From the NCBI GenBank assembly GCA_031428635.1, contig JANPPS010000269.1, forward strand, positions 1 through 31,914: a stretch of DNA of 31,914 bases. Reading direction: 5' to 3'. Both the position numbers and the translations under genes were made by a program. Position 1 is the first letter of the stretch, and the number at the start of each line of letters is the position of its first letter. The notes beneath the pieces were generated by a model. It did not search any database and had not been told where the DNA came from. It saw only the letters and a list, made by a program, of their open reading frames with translations. Below, in pieces: positions 18,880-28,188 of the stretch. The stretch comes from JANPPS01 sp031428635 (GTDB lineage Bacteria > Pseudomonadota > Alphaproteobacteria > Acetobacterales > Acetobacteraceae).

Positions 18880-20427
18880 TCAAGCCACCACCGGCTGAGC
18901 AACCGCCCGCGTCCCCGCCGACAGCCGTACCGGCTTCTGATCCAGCCGCAACCGTCGCCGCAGCCCACGCGATAGAGCATCGATCGCCATCGACAGCGCC
19001 CCGGTCGCGACGATCAGCACGACCGCCGTATCGAGTCGCAACTCGGAGATCGCCGCGTCGATATGGTACCCCAGCGTGCGGACCCCCAAGATGCCGAATA
19101 CGGCACTTTCTCGCACGATAATTTCCCACCGATACAGGGAGTAGGCCAGAAACTGGCCGTACAGCCTGGGCAGCGTCTCCCAAAAATAGAGGTCCATGCG
19201 CCGCGGCGCATCGGGCCGGTAGTGCAGCGTGTCGGCGTGGCGGCCCATCAAAAAGCCGATGATACCGCCATTATGCAGCACCAGCGCGATCACGGCCGGC
19301 AGCATGGATGGGCCAAGCATCTGTAGCAGCACGTACGCCACCATGTACTCCGGCGTCGACCGGATCACGACCAGTAGCGCCCGCCCCAGCGGCCGTCCGA
19401 ACCGGCCCGTGAAGTCCCGCGCCGTCAACGGAAACAGCACCAGCGCCAATGCCGCAGAGCCCACCAGCGCAATTTGCGAGACGATTAGCGTTGTCACTAG
19501 CCCTGGTGCCATCTGCTGCCGGATTATCGTCCACAGCCACGTGCCCGTCGCCACCCAGGTGGCCGATGCACCGAGGTCGGCGCCGCGTAACGGCCGGGGC
19601 ACGATGTCATGGCCCAGGAACCGGCCCAGCGTCGTCCAGACGCTGTCACTCGATACGGACGTGGTCAGCAGCCATAGGGCGGCCACGCTGCCGATCAACA
19701 GAAACGGCAGTGTCGATGGCCGCACCCATAGCCGCCGGGTCGCGATCAGTAGGTAAAAGATGGCGACGAACCCGGCTGCCTCGGCATAGTGGCCCTGCCG
19801 AAAATAGCTCTCGAGTTCGAACCCCATCGTCGGCAGGCCAATAAAGCCGAGCACGAGGGTGCTGCGCATCCCGCATTCGAAGCGGTACAGCAAATAATTG
19901 CCCATCGGTACCGCAAGTTCCGGCGCGCGGGCGTAGGCGAAGCGGGATACAGCGCCCGTTTCCTGCGGCAGCACGCGCTCGGCCTGCAAATCGGCCTCCT
20001 CGATCATCTCCGAAAATACTTTGGCGAAAATACCGGAGTACGGGATGGCAATCGCCAGCAACCCCGTGATCGGCGATGGCCCGGCGACCTGCATCAGCAG
20101 CAGCGCCCAAAACAGCTCGTGCACCGACCGGACCGCGGCGCACCCCGCCCGCACCGCGCCGGACCGGACATAACCGAACGACAGCACCAGCCCCGCAGCC
20201 GCCCCGCCCGATACGCCCAGAACCGCAAACGCCACCGTCAGCACAACGCTGGTCAGCCCGACAGCGGCGAAGTCGGGCTGTATCAGGCCGCGGAACAACC
20301 GCCCTAACTCCAACCCGGGGTGCAGCGTTGTGATAGCCACGTCGGCCCCGGCGAGCGCCAAGACAGCCAGCGCCACGAACGCCCAACTGACGCTGCCATA
20401 GCCCAGGCGACGCGCACGATCAGCCAA
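18880..20427 (-). CDS. PhnE/PtxC-type ABC permease, two fused permease domains (predicted selenate importer)
   Basis: A 515-aa membrane protein carrying two permease domains in tandem, roughly residues 15-250 and 265-500, each with its own set of hydrophobic segments. It thus supplies both transmembrane halves of the importer. The start is a TTG at 20427, eight bases inside the end of the ATPase gene; no ATG fits better. Single-domain PhnE proteins of phosphonate systems are about 260 aa, so this is a fused form. The neighbouring binding protein resembles the predicted selenate group, so selenate or another selenium oxyanion is the likely cargo, by inference. Confidence 0.8.
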   Translation of the reverse strand: MADRARRLGYGSVSWAFVALAVLALAGADVAITTLHPGLELGRLFRGLIQPDFAAVGLTSVVLTVAFAVLGVSGGAAAGLVLSFGYVRSGAVRAGCAAVRSVHELFWALLLMQVAGPSPITGLLAIAIPYSGIFAKVFSEMIEEADLQAERVLPQETGAVSRFAYARAPELAVPMGNYLLYRFECGMRSTLVLGFIGLPTMGFELESYFRQGHYAEAAGFVAIFYLLIATRRLWVRPSTLPFLLIGSVAALWLLTTSVSSDSVWTTLGRFLGHDIVPRPLRGADLGASATWVATGTWLWTIIRQQMAPGLVTTLIVSQIALVGSAALALVLFPLTARDFTGRFGRPLGRALLVVIRSTPEYMVAYVLLQMLGPSMLPAVIALVLHNGGIIGFLMGRHADTLHYRPDAPRRMDLYFWETLPRLYGQFLAYSLYRWEIIVRESAVFGILGVRTLGYHIDAAISELRLDTAVVLIVATGALSMAIDALSRGLRRRLRLDQKPVRLSAGTRAVAQPVVA

Positions 20428-21073
20428 AGAACGCGGCCATTTCCATCGCCGTCCGATCGCCTGGCGGCGTATCCAGCACTACGCGGCCCCCGTCCAGTAC
20501 GATCACCCGGCTGGCAAATTCGAGCGCCATCGGGATGTCATGCATGGCCACGATCATTGTCTCATGCCGGTCTGCCATACGCCGCAGCACCGCCATCCCC
20601 TGCACTCGATCGAGCGCGGAGACGGGTTCGTCCCCGATCACCACGGGACGACCGTTATACAGTGCCCGCGCGACCGACGTCCGCTGCTGCTGACCGCCGG
20701 ATAGCGTGCCGGCCCGCGCGCGCAGCTTATCCGACAGACCGACCTGATCTAGTACGGCCCCGATCTCCTTCAGTTCCCGCGCCCGCGGCCAGGCCAGCAC
20801 ACGCAGATTATGCAGGGCCGATCGCTGGTCTAGCCGGCCCATGAACACGTTATGAAACACACTAAGGGTCCCGACCAACGCCGCCGCCTGTGGCACCAGT
20901 GCCGACTGCGACGCCAGATGACGGTATAGCAGCCCGAGTAGGCTGGACTTACCGGACCCGGAGCGGCCCATGACCGCCACCCGCTCCCCCCGGTACAAAT
21001 CGAGGTCGAGCGGGTGTAGCGCCACCTGCCCGCCGTAGCTGACACCCTCATGACGCAGGGTCAGCAGCGGCAC
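20420..21073 (-). CDS. PhnC-type ABC ATPase (predicted selenate importer)
   Basis: A 217-aa ATPase. Walker A is GRSGSGKSS at residues 36-44, the signature LSGGQ at 124-128, Walker B VVIGDEP at 144-150 and the switch His at 178. The stretch between Walker A and the Q-loop (Gln62) is about 20 residues shorter than in typical PhnC, which explains the short total length, but no catalytic element is lost. The start is GTG at 21073, seven bases after the binding-protein stop, with GAGG in the junction. Its end overlaps the permease start by 8 bp, so the three transporter genes form one unit. Confidence 0.83.
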   Translation of the reverse strand: MPLLTLRHEGVSYGGQVALHPLDLDLYRGERVAVMGRSGSGKSSLLGLLYRHLASQSALVPQAAALVGTLSVFHNVFMGRLDQRSALHNLRVLAWPRARELKEIGAVLDQVGLSDKLRARAGTLSGGQQQRTSVARALYNGRPVVIGDEPVSALDRVQGMAVLRRMADRHETMIVAMHDIPMALEFASRVIVLDGGRVVLDTPPGDRTAMEMAAFFG

Positions 21074-21080
21074 CGGTGCC

Positions 21081-21944
21081 TCAGTTCAGCAGATCGGTCT
21101 GCTGCGCCACTTGCTCGACCGGCGCGTAATCGACGTTGGACGCGGCGATGAAGCCGGTGCGGCCGAATTGCGACAGGATCGCCGTGTCCTTACAGCCGAG
21201 TAACGCCGCCCGCAGCCGCTCCTTGAACCCAGCGCCGAACCGGGCGTCCACGTCACCGCGCACGGTCCAGTTATAGTCGGGAAACGGGGGCGTCTGCCAC
21301 ACGACCGCGACCTGTGCCGGATCGACTCGGCCGGCCTTCTGCTCCAGATCGTAGACGGTGTAGTCCATCGCACCCACCTCGTACGCGCCGGATTGCACCA
21401 GCTGCAGCGTACGCGTGTGATCACCGGAAAAGCCGACGCGGGAGAATACGGCATCGGGGGCGCGGCCGAACGCCTGGCGAATATAGTACTCCGGCATGAC
21501 CCGGCCGGACGTGGATGCCCGTGCGCCGAACGTGAAGCTGCGACCCTCGATCCCGCGCGGAAAGGCGTCGGCCGTGGTGATCCCCGTGGCACGGTTGACG
21601 ATGAAAAAGCTGCGAAACGCAGTATCCTCGATACCCTGGGCGATCGCCTCCGACCCCGGGACGGCGCGGCGGGCTTGCACGCCGGTCAATCCGCCGAACC
21701 AGGCAAGCTGTACCTGGTTGTTGGTGAATGCCGTGACAGCAGCCGGGTAGGATTTTACGGGGACATAGGTCACCGGAACCGACAGGGCGTTCTGTAAATA
21801 GGTCGCAACACGTCCGAACCGTTCGACCAGCCGGGTCTCGTCCTGATCGGGAATGGCGGTGAACGCCAGCGTGGGGCCCGATTGGGCTCGCCCGACGGCA
21901 GGAACCGCGGCAGCCAATAGGGCCAGCAGTGTGCGACGGTTCAT
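21081..21944 (-). CDS. PhnD-like periplasmic binding protein of the predicted selenate ABC transporter family
   Basis: A 287-aa protein. The ATG at 21944 is preceded by GGGAG and overlaps the methyltransferase stop (ATGA). A signal peptide ends near A20 (VGRAQS). The mature protein has FTAIPDQD, then AWFGGLTGVQAR (about 81-92), VPGSEAIAQG, FGARASTSGRVMPEYYIR, FSGDHTRTLQLVQSGAYEVG and PDYNWT. I recall these blocks from the family that NCBI describes as a putative selenate transporter binding protein found near selD, rather than from phosphonate PhnD or phosphite PtxB. That recall is the main evidence for selenate; the ligand itself is unproven. Confidence 0.8.
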   Translation of the reverse strand: MNRRTLLALLAAAVPAVGRAQSGPTLAFTAIPDQDETRLVERFGRVATYLQNALSVPVTYVPVKSYPAAVTAFTNNQVQLAWFGGLTGVQARRAVPGSEAIAQGIEDTAFRSFFIVNRATGITTADAFPRGIEGRSFTFGARASTSGRVMPEYYIRQAFGRAPDAVFSRVGFSGDHTRTLQLVQSGAYEVGAMDYTVYDLEQKAGRVDPAQVAVVWQTPPFPDYNWTVRGDVDARFGAGFKERLRAALLGCKDTAILSQFGRTGFIAASNVDYAPVEQVAQQTDLLN

Positions 21945-22771
21945 GCGTGAACTCCCGGTGTTGACGGTGCAGACCACGAACGGGTCGATATCGCAATATG
22001 TGCAACTGCGCCCAGCGTGACAGGCCCCGATCCCTGGTCGGCGATGAGTGTTGCGGCAAAACGCTCCAGCACGGCCGGGCGCTGCGGGCCGAGGGCATCC
22101 AGCATTGCCGCCATACCCGGCGCGAAGGCGAGGGACTGCGTGAGTGCCAAGGCTGTGGGCGCGCGCAATACGGCCTCCGTCCGCTCGATCCGGATGGCCT
22201 CGAACCCGGAAGCGGCCAACAGCGCATACAGCCGGTCGGGGTCCGTGAACCGTAGCTGCGCCGGTAGTTCACTGGCCGGCGGCTGTCCACGGATGGCGAT
22301 GGCTGCGTCCCGTAGGCGGGTGGCCAGTTCGTAGCGGTGGGGCTCCGTCCAGGTGACGATACCGACCCGGCCATGGGGCCGCAGCACGCGATGCAGCTCC
22401 GCCATGCCACGCCCCGGGTCGGGCATCAGGATGACGCCGAAGCTGGACAGCGCCACGTCGAAAGATCCATCGCCGAACGGCAGACTACCGGCATCGGCCA
22501 CGCGGGCATCGATCCGGCCATCGCCGCGCTCGATAATGCGGGCCACCATGGCTGCGGAAGCATCGACCGCCACGACCCGCGAGCCCTGCTCCAGCGCCGC
22601 CATACTTGCCCCGCCCGTACCCGCCGCCACGTCGATCAGGTCCATATCCGACAGCGGTGCCAGTAACGCCAGCGCCGCCCGGTTGAACATGTCCGTCAAC
22701 GGCTCGAACGCCCGCTCATACGCGCCGACGTAGCGATCCCACCGCGCGATATCCTGGTCAGGCTGTGTCAT
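21941..22771 (-). CDS. class I SAM-dependent methyltransferase, first gene of the selenium-importer operon
   Basis: A 276-aa methyltransferase of the UbiE/Methyltransf_11 type. Motif I is DVAAGTGG (about residues 47-54), followed by VVAVDASAAMV as the ribose-binding acidic strand end. LPFGDGSFDVALSSFG is motif IV. A C-terminal domain of about 120 residues may hold the acceptor. It heads the minus-strand operon and its stop overlaps the binding-protein start by four bases. The divergent radical SAM gene begins 44 bp away. The acceptor is unknown. Selenium methylation or modification of a product of the radical SAM enzyme are reasonable guesses from context only. Confidence 0.8.
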   Translation of the reverse strand: MTQPDQDIARWDRYVGAYERAFEPLTDMFNRAALALLAPLSDMDLIDVAAGTGGASMAALEQGSRVVAVDASAAMVARIIERGDGRIDARVADAGSLPFGDGSFDVALSSFGVILMPDPGRGMAELHRVLRPHGRVGIVTWTEPHRYELATRLRDAAIAIRGQPPASELPAQLRFTDPDRLYALLAASGFEAIRIERTEAVLRAPTALALTQSLAFAPGMAAMLDALGPQRPAVLERFAATLIADQGSGPVTLGAVAHIAISTRSWSAPSTPGVHA

Positions 22772-22815
22772 CCCAGGTATGTCCTCGGCCTAAGTCGTCA
22801 TGCCGGGAGTTTGCC

Positions 22816-23868
22816 ATGGCTTTGGATGCGCTGATACCCGTACCCACGGCCCCCGCCGTCCAGTTTTCGCTGGGGCTTGGCCTCACAAACGAATGCAACC
22901 TGGCGTGCTCGTTCTGCTATCGCGACCCCTCGCGCACGGACCGGCTGACGCTGGACCAGGTGCAGGACGTGATGGGGCGCCTGCCGGTCAAGTCCGTGAA
23001 CCTCGGCACTGGTGAGAACGGCATGCACCCGGAGTTCCGGGAGATGCTGGCCTATCTGCGCACACAGCCGGTGAAGCTGACGATTACGTCGAACGGCCAT
23101 TCGATCGCTATCGTACCGGATGAAGATCTACGGGCATTCGCGGACGTCGAGTTCTCCTTAGATTACGCGACACGGGAAGAACAGGACGCGCAGCGGGGCG
23201 CCGGTAATTGGGACCTCGTGCATGAACAGGCGGCGCGCTGCCGTCGGCTGGGCATCGGGGTCACCATTATCGCCGTCATGATGCGGGCGAACTACCTGGC
23301 GTTGGCTGACATCGCCGAGGTCGCTGCCGCATTCGACGCGCCATTACGGCTGAATGTCTATCAGTCGGTACAAAGCGATAGCTACGCTCTGACGTACGAG
23401 GAGTACTGGGCCGGGTTCGAGGCGCTGTTTGCCCGGACGGACGTGATTGCGATTGGCGAGCCGCTGGTTCGCGCCATGGCTGGTCTACCGCCGCGCTTGG
23501 GTGGGTGTGGTGCCGCGACGGTGCGGGTCACTCCCCGGGCGACGGTACAGCCGTGCGTGTACTGGCCGGGTGGTGGTGAGCCGATGGAAGTGCTGCTCGG
23601 TTTGGGTGCCGACATCGTCGATACCGCGCCGTTTCAGGCCGCGCGGTCGTTGCCGGCCTTATGCGTAGGATGCGCGTATCAGGCGCCATGCCGCGGGGGC
23701 TGTGCCGGGCGTCGACGGTTGCTGGATATGCTGGATCAGCCTGACCCGTATTGCCCGGTGATCCGGGGCGACGACCGGCGACTATCGATCACGATGGCAC
23801 CGACACGCGATCTACCGAAACTGGAAAGTGCGTGCACGACCATCGTCCAGGCCAGGCGCCCCGCTTAG
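22816..23868 (+). CDS. radical SAM / SPASM-domain protein of unknown function
   Basis: A 350-aa protein. The SAM-binding [4Fe-4S] motif C27-x3-C31-x2-C34 (ECNLACSFC) is followed by a TIM-barrel-like core with the GTGEN segment. The C-terminal part holds seven cysteines (C231, C247, C283, C286, C292, C296, C313) in the spacing of a SPASM domain, which binds two extra Fe-S clusters. SPASM enzymes modify peptides (AlbA, PqqE, anSME) or small molecules. I see no precursor peptide gene nearby. The ATG at 22816 has GGGAG seven bases upstream; earlier in-frame starts would intrude into the divergent gene. Context links it to selenium, but its substrate is unknown. Confidence 0.82.
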   Translation: MALDALIPVPTAPAVQFSLGLGLTNECNLACSFCYRDPSRTDRLTLDQVQDVMGRLPVKSVNLGTGENGMHPEFREMLAYLRTQPVKLTITSNGHSIAIVPDEDLRAFADVEFSLDYATREEQDAQRGAGNWDLVHEQAARCRRLGIGVTIIAVMMRANYLALADIAEVAAAFDAPLRLNVYQSVQSDSYALTYEEYWAGFEALFARTDVIAIGEPLVRAMAGLPPRLGGCGAATVRVTPRATVQPCVYWPGGGEPMEVLLGLGADIVDTAPFQAARSLPALCVGCAYQAPCRGGCAGRRRLLDMLDQPDPYCPVIRGDDRRLSITMAPTRDLPKLESACTTIVQARRPA

Positions 23869-23878
23869 GCTGGGCGCC
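23855..23878. terminator. hairpin between convergent radical SAM and DoxX-like genes
   Basis: GGCGCCC (23855-23861) and GGGCGCC (23872-23878) form a perfect 7-bp stem with a 10-base loop that contains the radical SAM stop codon. It lies in the 14-bp gap region between two convergent genes and could act in both directions. No T-tract follows. Confidence 0.45.
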
Positions 23879-23882
23879 CCGT

Positions 23883-24533
23883 TCAGGACACGCGACGCCA
23901 GACCCACGCCGGAAACGTTCGCAGCGTCGGCCAGCCAGCACGGGCGAGCAGAGCATCGACGCCCAAACTCCGCCCCGCGTGGTCCAGCATGAAGAAAGCA
24001 TGAACCATGGCCAGAAACAGGTAGTTCCACGGCCACTCCGCATCGATGCGATAAAGCCCGACCCACAGGTTCAGTGCCAACAGAACACCGCCCAGTCCGG
24101 CGAGCCGCACGGCCACGCCCAGCATGAGCATAATCGCGATGCTGGTCTCTGCGATCCATACCAGGGGGTCGAGGATAGCGATGTTAGGCAGCAGCACGTC
24201 CTTAGCAAACGCTGCTTGGGCAGGTAGGAACGAGCCCTCAACCAACTGCCCCGCCCAGTACTGAAATCCGCCCGAGATGGGCAGTGGCAGCTTCCATAGC
24301 GAACCCTGAAACCACATCGTACCGATCAGCAAGCGGAAGAGCCAAATGATTATGGTACGGCCGGTGCGTTGCGCCGGATCCTGCGACCAATTGCGTGCGG
24401 CGATTACGATGCTGGCAATCAGTAACGCGGCGTAGGCCATTACCAAGAGGTACTTGGCCCAACCGATGGCCTCGTGATCAGGCGTGTTGCCGATCAAAAA
24501 ATGTAGACTGTCGCTGAACGGATCGGTGCGCAT
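23883..24533 (-). CDS. DoxX/DoxD-like integral membrane protein
   Basis: A 216-aa protein with about five membrane segments. The core IIWLFRLLIGTMWFQGSLWK (about residues 67-86) and the later ETSIAIMLMLGVAVRLAGLGG are typical of the DoxX/DoxD (thiosulfate-quinone oxidoreductase small subunit-like) superfamily. The family is broad and mostly uncharacterised. The ATG at 24533 is chosen for the GGGGG upstream. An in-frame ATG at 24560 lacks a ribosome binding site. It is downstream of ahcY on the same strand but separated from it by a hairpin, so it is probably transcribed separately. Confidence 0.7.
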   Translation of the reverse strand: MRTDPFSDSLHFLIGNTPDHEAIGWAKYLLVMAYAALLIASIVIAARNWSQDPAQRTGRTIIIWLFRLLIGTMWFQGSLWKLPLPISGGFQYWAGQLVEGSFLPAQAAFAKDVLLPNIAILDPLVWIAETSIAIMLMLGVAVRLAGLGGVLLALNLWVGLYRIDAEWPWNYLFLAMVHAFFMLDHAGRSLGVDALLARAGWPTLRTFPAWVWRRVS

Positions 24534-24645
24534 GGCGTTGGCCCCCGCTGATCTCGGCATGCTGGACCATGGCAGTGCCAGCGCACGCCTAACCGTACGA
24601 ACTCAGCCTGGATCTGTCAGCCCGATCCGTTACGCCTGTCAAGCA

Positions 24646-24670
24646 GCCGTCCGGTCCAGGCCCGGACGGC
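24646..24670 (-). terminator. hairpin downstream of ahcY
   Basis: A perfect 9-bp inverted repeat GCCGTCCGG / CCGGACGGC with a 7-base loop begins ten bases after the ahcY TAA. It is the strongest hairpin in this 147-bp gap. On the minus strand it is followed by GCTTG rather than a run of T, so it is a candidate terminator or mRNA-end stabiliser. Confidence 0.55.
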
Positions 24671-24680
24671 TTAGCCTTCT

Positions 24681-26000
<1,320 letters not shown>

Positions 26001-26041
26001 AAGGGTCTCCTGCGGGGCTGCGGCGTCATATAAGGATATCT

Positions 26042-26773
26042 TTAAGTCTGCAATGCGGTTTGCAGCAGTGCGATCGACGCGACGAAGCCATTGTTGATAA
26101 CATGCGCTACGATAGACGCCCTCACACTGCCGCCAACATGGCGGATAATGCTGAACAAAATCGCGGCCGGGATCAGAAACACCGGGTATAACAGCCCATT
26201 GCCTAAATGTAATGACAACCATAAGCCACCCGTCACGCACGATACCGCGACCGGCGACCAAACCTTGCGCAGGCCGGTCCAAAGCCAACCGCGGAAGAAC
26301 AGTTCCTCACCTAGCGGTGCAAGGATCACGATCAGCACAAGGCCAGGCAGCATCCACATCGAACCATCGAAAAATAGGCCGCCGAGTTTCTCGGCATTCT
26401 TCAGACCATTGGACAATGCGGGGATATGCTGGGCCAGGCCTAGGACGATCCCGCTGATTATGACTTGCGCGATCGACAGTAAAATCACCAACCATAGGCG
26501 CTGGATGGGCTGATCTCCCAACCCGGCGCTCACGTTACCATGGCCGACCCGTCGACCTTGACGTTGGCTTACGAGCAAGAACACAACCTGTGTCGCGATG
26601 CCAGCAAGTGCCAGAAACGGCCGCCTATCGACGGGATACGGGCTTGCTAGACTGACGAGACCAAGCCGCCAGTCGATCGCCCAAATAAAGGCGATGACTG
26701 GTATCGTAATCAGAGCCGACGCAAGTGCCCACCAGACCGCGGCGCCTGTGAGACGCCAAGGACGGATGAGCAT
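26042..26773 (-). CDS. CPBP family intramembrane metalloprotease
   Basis: A 243-aa membrane protein with about seven hydrophobic segments. It has the CPBP (Abi/CAAX protease and bacteriocin-processing) signature: EELFFRGWLW with the paired Glu and Arg, and a later HVINNGF segment with the conserved His/Asn. Members are membrane proteases, some linked to bacteriocin immunity, but most are uncharacterised. Its ATG lies one base after the rho TAA, so it is almost certainly co-transcribed with rho. ahcY follows after 41 bp on the same strand. Confidence 0.78.
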   Translation of the reverse strand: MLIRPWRLTGAAVWWALASALITIPVIAFIWAIDWRLGLVSLASPYPVDRRPFLALAGIATQVVFLLVSQRQGRRVGHGNVSAGLGDQPIQRLWLVILLSIAQVIISGIVLGLAQHIPALSNGLKNAEKLGGLFFDGSMWMLPGLVLIVILAPLGEELFFRGWLWTGLRKVWSPVAVSCVTGGLWLSLHLGNGLLYPVFLIPAAILFSIIRHVGGSVRASIVAHVINNGFVASIALLQTALQT

Positions 26774-26774
26774 A

Positions 26775-28049
26775 TTACGTGTTCATGGCGTCGAAGAAGT
26801 CCTGGTTCGTCTTGCTGTACTTCAGCTTGTCCAGCAGGAAGTCCATCGCGTCGGACATGCCCATCGGGCTCAAAATACGGCGTAGCACCCACATCTTCGA
26901 CAATGTTGCCCGTTCGACTAGCAGCTCTTCCTTACGGGTACCGGACTTGGTGATGTCGATCGCTGGGAATGTGCGCTTATCGGACAGCTTGCGGTCGAGA
27001 ATAATTTCGCTGTTACCGGTGCCTTTGAACTCCTCGAAGATCACCTCGTCCATCCGGCTACCGGTGTCGATCAGGGCGGTAGCGATAATGGTAAGCGAGC
27101 CGCCCTCCTCGATATTACGCGCGGCACCGAAAAAGCGCTTCGGCCGCTGCAGTGCGTTGGCATCCACGCCGCCCGTCAAAACCTTACCGCTGCTGGGAAC
27201 GACGGTATTGTAGGCGCGGGCAAGCCGCGTGATGCTGTCGAGTAGGATGACGACGTCGCGTTTGTGCTCGACCAGCCGTTTGGCCTTTTCCAGCACCATT
27301 TCGGTCACTGCGACGTGCCGGGTCGCCGGTTCGTCGAACGTGCTGGCCACGACCTCACCCTTCACGGTGCGGCTCATGTCCGTCACCTCCTCTGGCCGTT
27401 CGTCGATCAACAGGACAATCAGAAATATTTCCGGGTGATTAGCGGCAATGGCGGTCGCGATATTTTGCAGCATCACCGTCTTGCCCGTCCGTGGCGGAGC
27501 CACGATCAGCGCGCGTTGACCCATGCCGATCGGGGCAATCAGGTCGATTACACGAGGAGTCATATCCTTGCCGGGGCCCTTGGCGACGGACTGGAAGTTC
27601 TCGACCTCCATTTTGAGCTTACGATCGGGATAAAGCGGCGTCAGGTTGTCGAAGTTGATGCGGTGCTTGACGGCATCGGGCGGCTCGAAATTGATCGTGT
27701 TGACCTTCAACAGCGCAAAGTAGCGCTCGCCGTCCTTCGGCGCCCGTATTTGCCCCTCAACAGTGTCCCCGGTGCGCAGGGCAAAGCGGCGGACCTGATT
27801 GGGGCTAATGTAGATGTCGTCAGGGCCGGGTAGAAAATTGGCTTGGCTACTGCGAAGATAGCCGAAGCCGTCGGGCATGATTTCGAGCGTACCCTCGCCG
27901 TAAATCGCCTGGTCGTTATCGGCCAAGTTTTTCAGGATAGCGAACATCATGTCCTGCTTGCGCAGGCTTGAGGCATTTTCGATCTGTAGCGATTCCGCCA
28001 GGCTCAGAAGATCGGCTGGGGCGCGGGTCTTCAGATCGGCTAGATGCAT
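26775..28049 (-). CDS. rho: transcription termination factor Rho
   Basis: A 424-aa ring-forming RNA helicase that ends untranslated transcripts. The N-terminal helical domain is followed by the RNA-binding cold-shock-like domain (EIMPDGFGYLRS, about 56-67). Then come Walker A PPRTGKT at 185-191, Walker B around DVVILLDSITRLARAYN, the Q-loop near TGGVDANAL and the R-loop near GSLTIIATALIDTGSRMDE. Length is normal and no insertions are seen. The ATG at 28049 has AGGAT upstream. The 138 bp between hemJ and rho should carry the rho leader; I see no clear promoter in it. Confidence 0.95.
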   Translation of the reverse strand: MHLADLKTRAPADLLSLAESLQIENASSLRKQDMMFAILKNLADNDQAIYGEGTLEIMPDGFGYLRSSQANFLPGPDDIYISPNQVRRFALRTGDTVEGQIRAPKDGERYFALLKVNTINFEPPDAVKHRINFDNLTPLYPDRKLKMEVENFQSVAKGPGKDMTPRVIDLIAPIGMGQRALIVAPPRTGKTVMLQNIATAIAANHPEIFLIVLLIDERPEEVTDMSRTVKGEVVASTFDEPATRHVAVTEMVLEKAKRLVEHKRDVVILLDSITRLARAYNTVVPSSGKVLTGGVDANALQRPKRFFGAARNIEEGGSLTIIATALIDTGSRMDEVIFEEFKGTGNSEIILDRKLSDKRTFPAIDITKSGTRKEELLVERATLSKMWVLRRILSPMGMSDAMDFLLDKLKYSKTNQDFFDAMNT

Positions 28050-28188
28050 TAGGGTATCCTACGTATGGGGTCACCGCCGGGCGCCTTATCCCGGTGGTGG
28101 GGACAGCCATGCCAAGCAGGAGTGTGTGGCCGGAACGTTTCACGCACCACTACGCCTTGCTGACAGTGAGCCTGGCCGGCGTCAAGTT

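Noticed and set aside
18880..21944. Phosphonate (PhnCDE) or phosphite (PtxABC) transporter
   Set aside because: The binding protein's motifs (AWFGGLTGVQAR, VPGSEAIAQG, PDYNWT) fit the selD-linked group as I recall it. No C-P lyase, phosphonatase or ptxD gene is nearby, and selD is adjacent.
17763..23868. Selenoneine (SenABC-type) biosynthesis locus
   Set aside because: No EgtB/OvoA-like sulfoxide-synthase homologue and no selenosugar glycosyltransferase is present. The methyltransferase and radical SAM protein do not resemble those enzymes.
28128..28145. Second parS-like site (GTTTCACGCACC near rho)
   Set aside because: Only one half-site matches; the palindrome is not completed.
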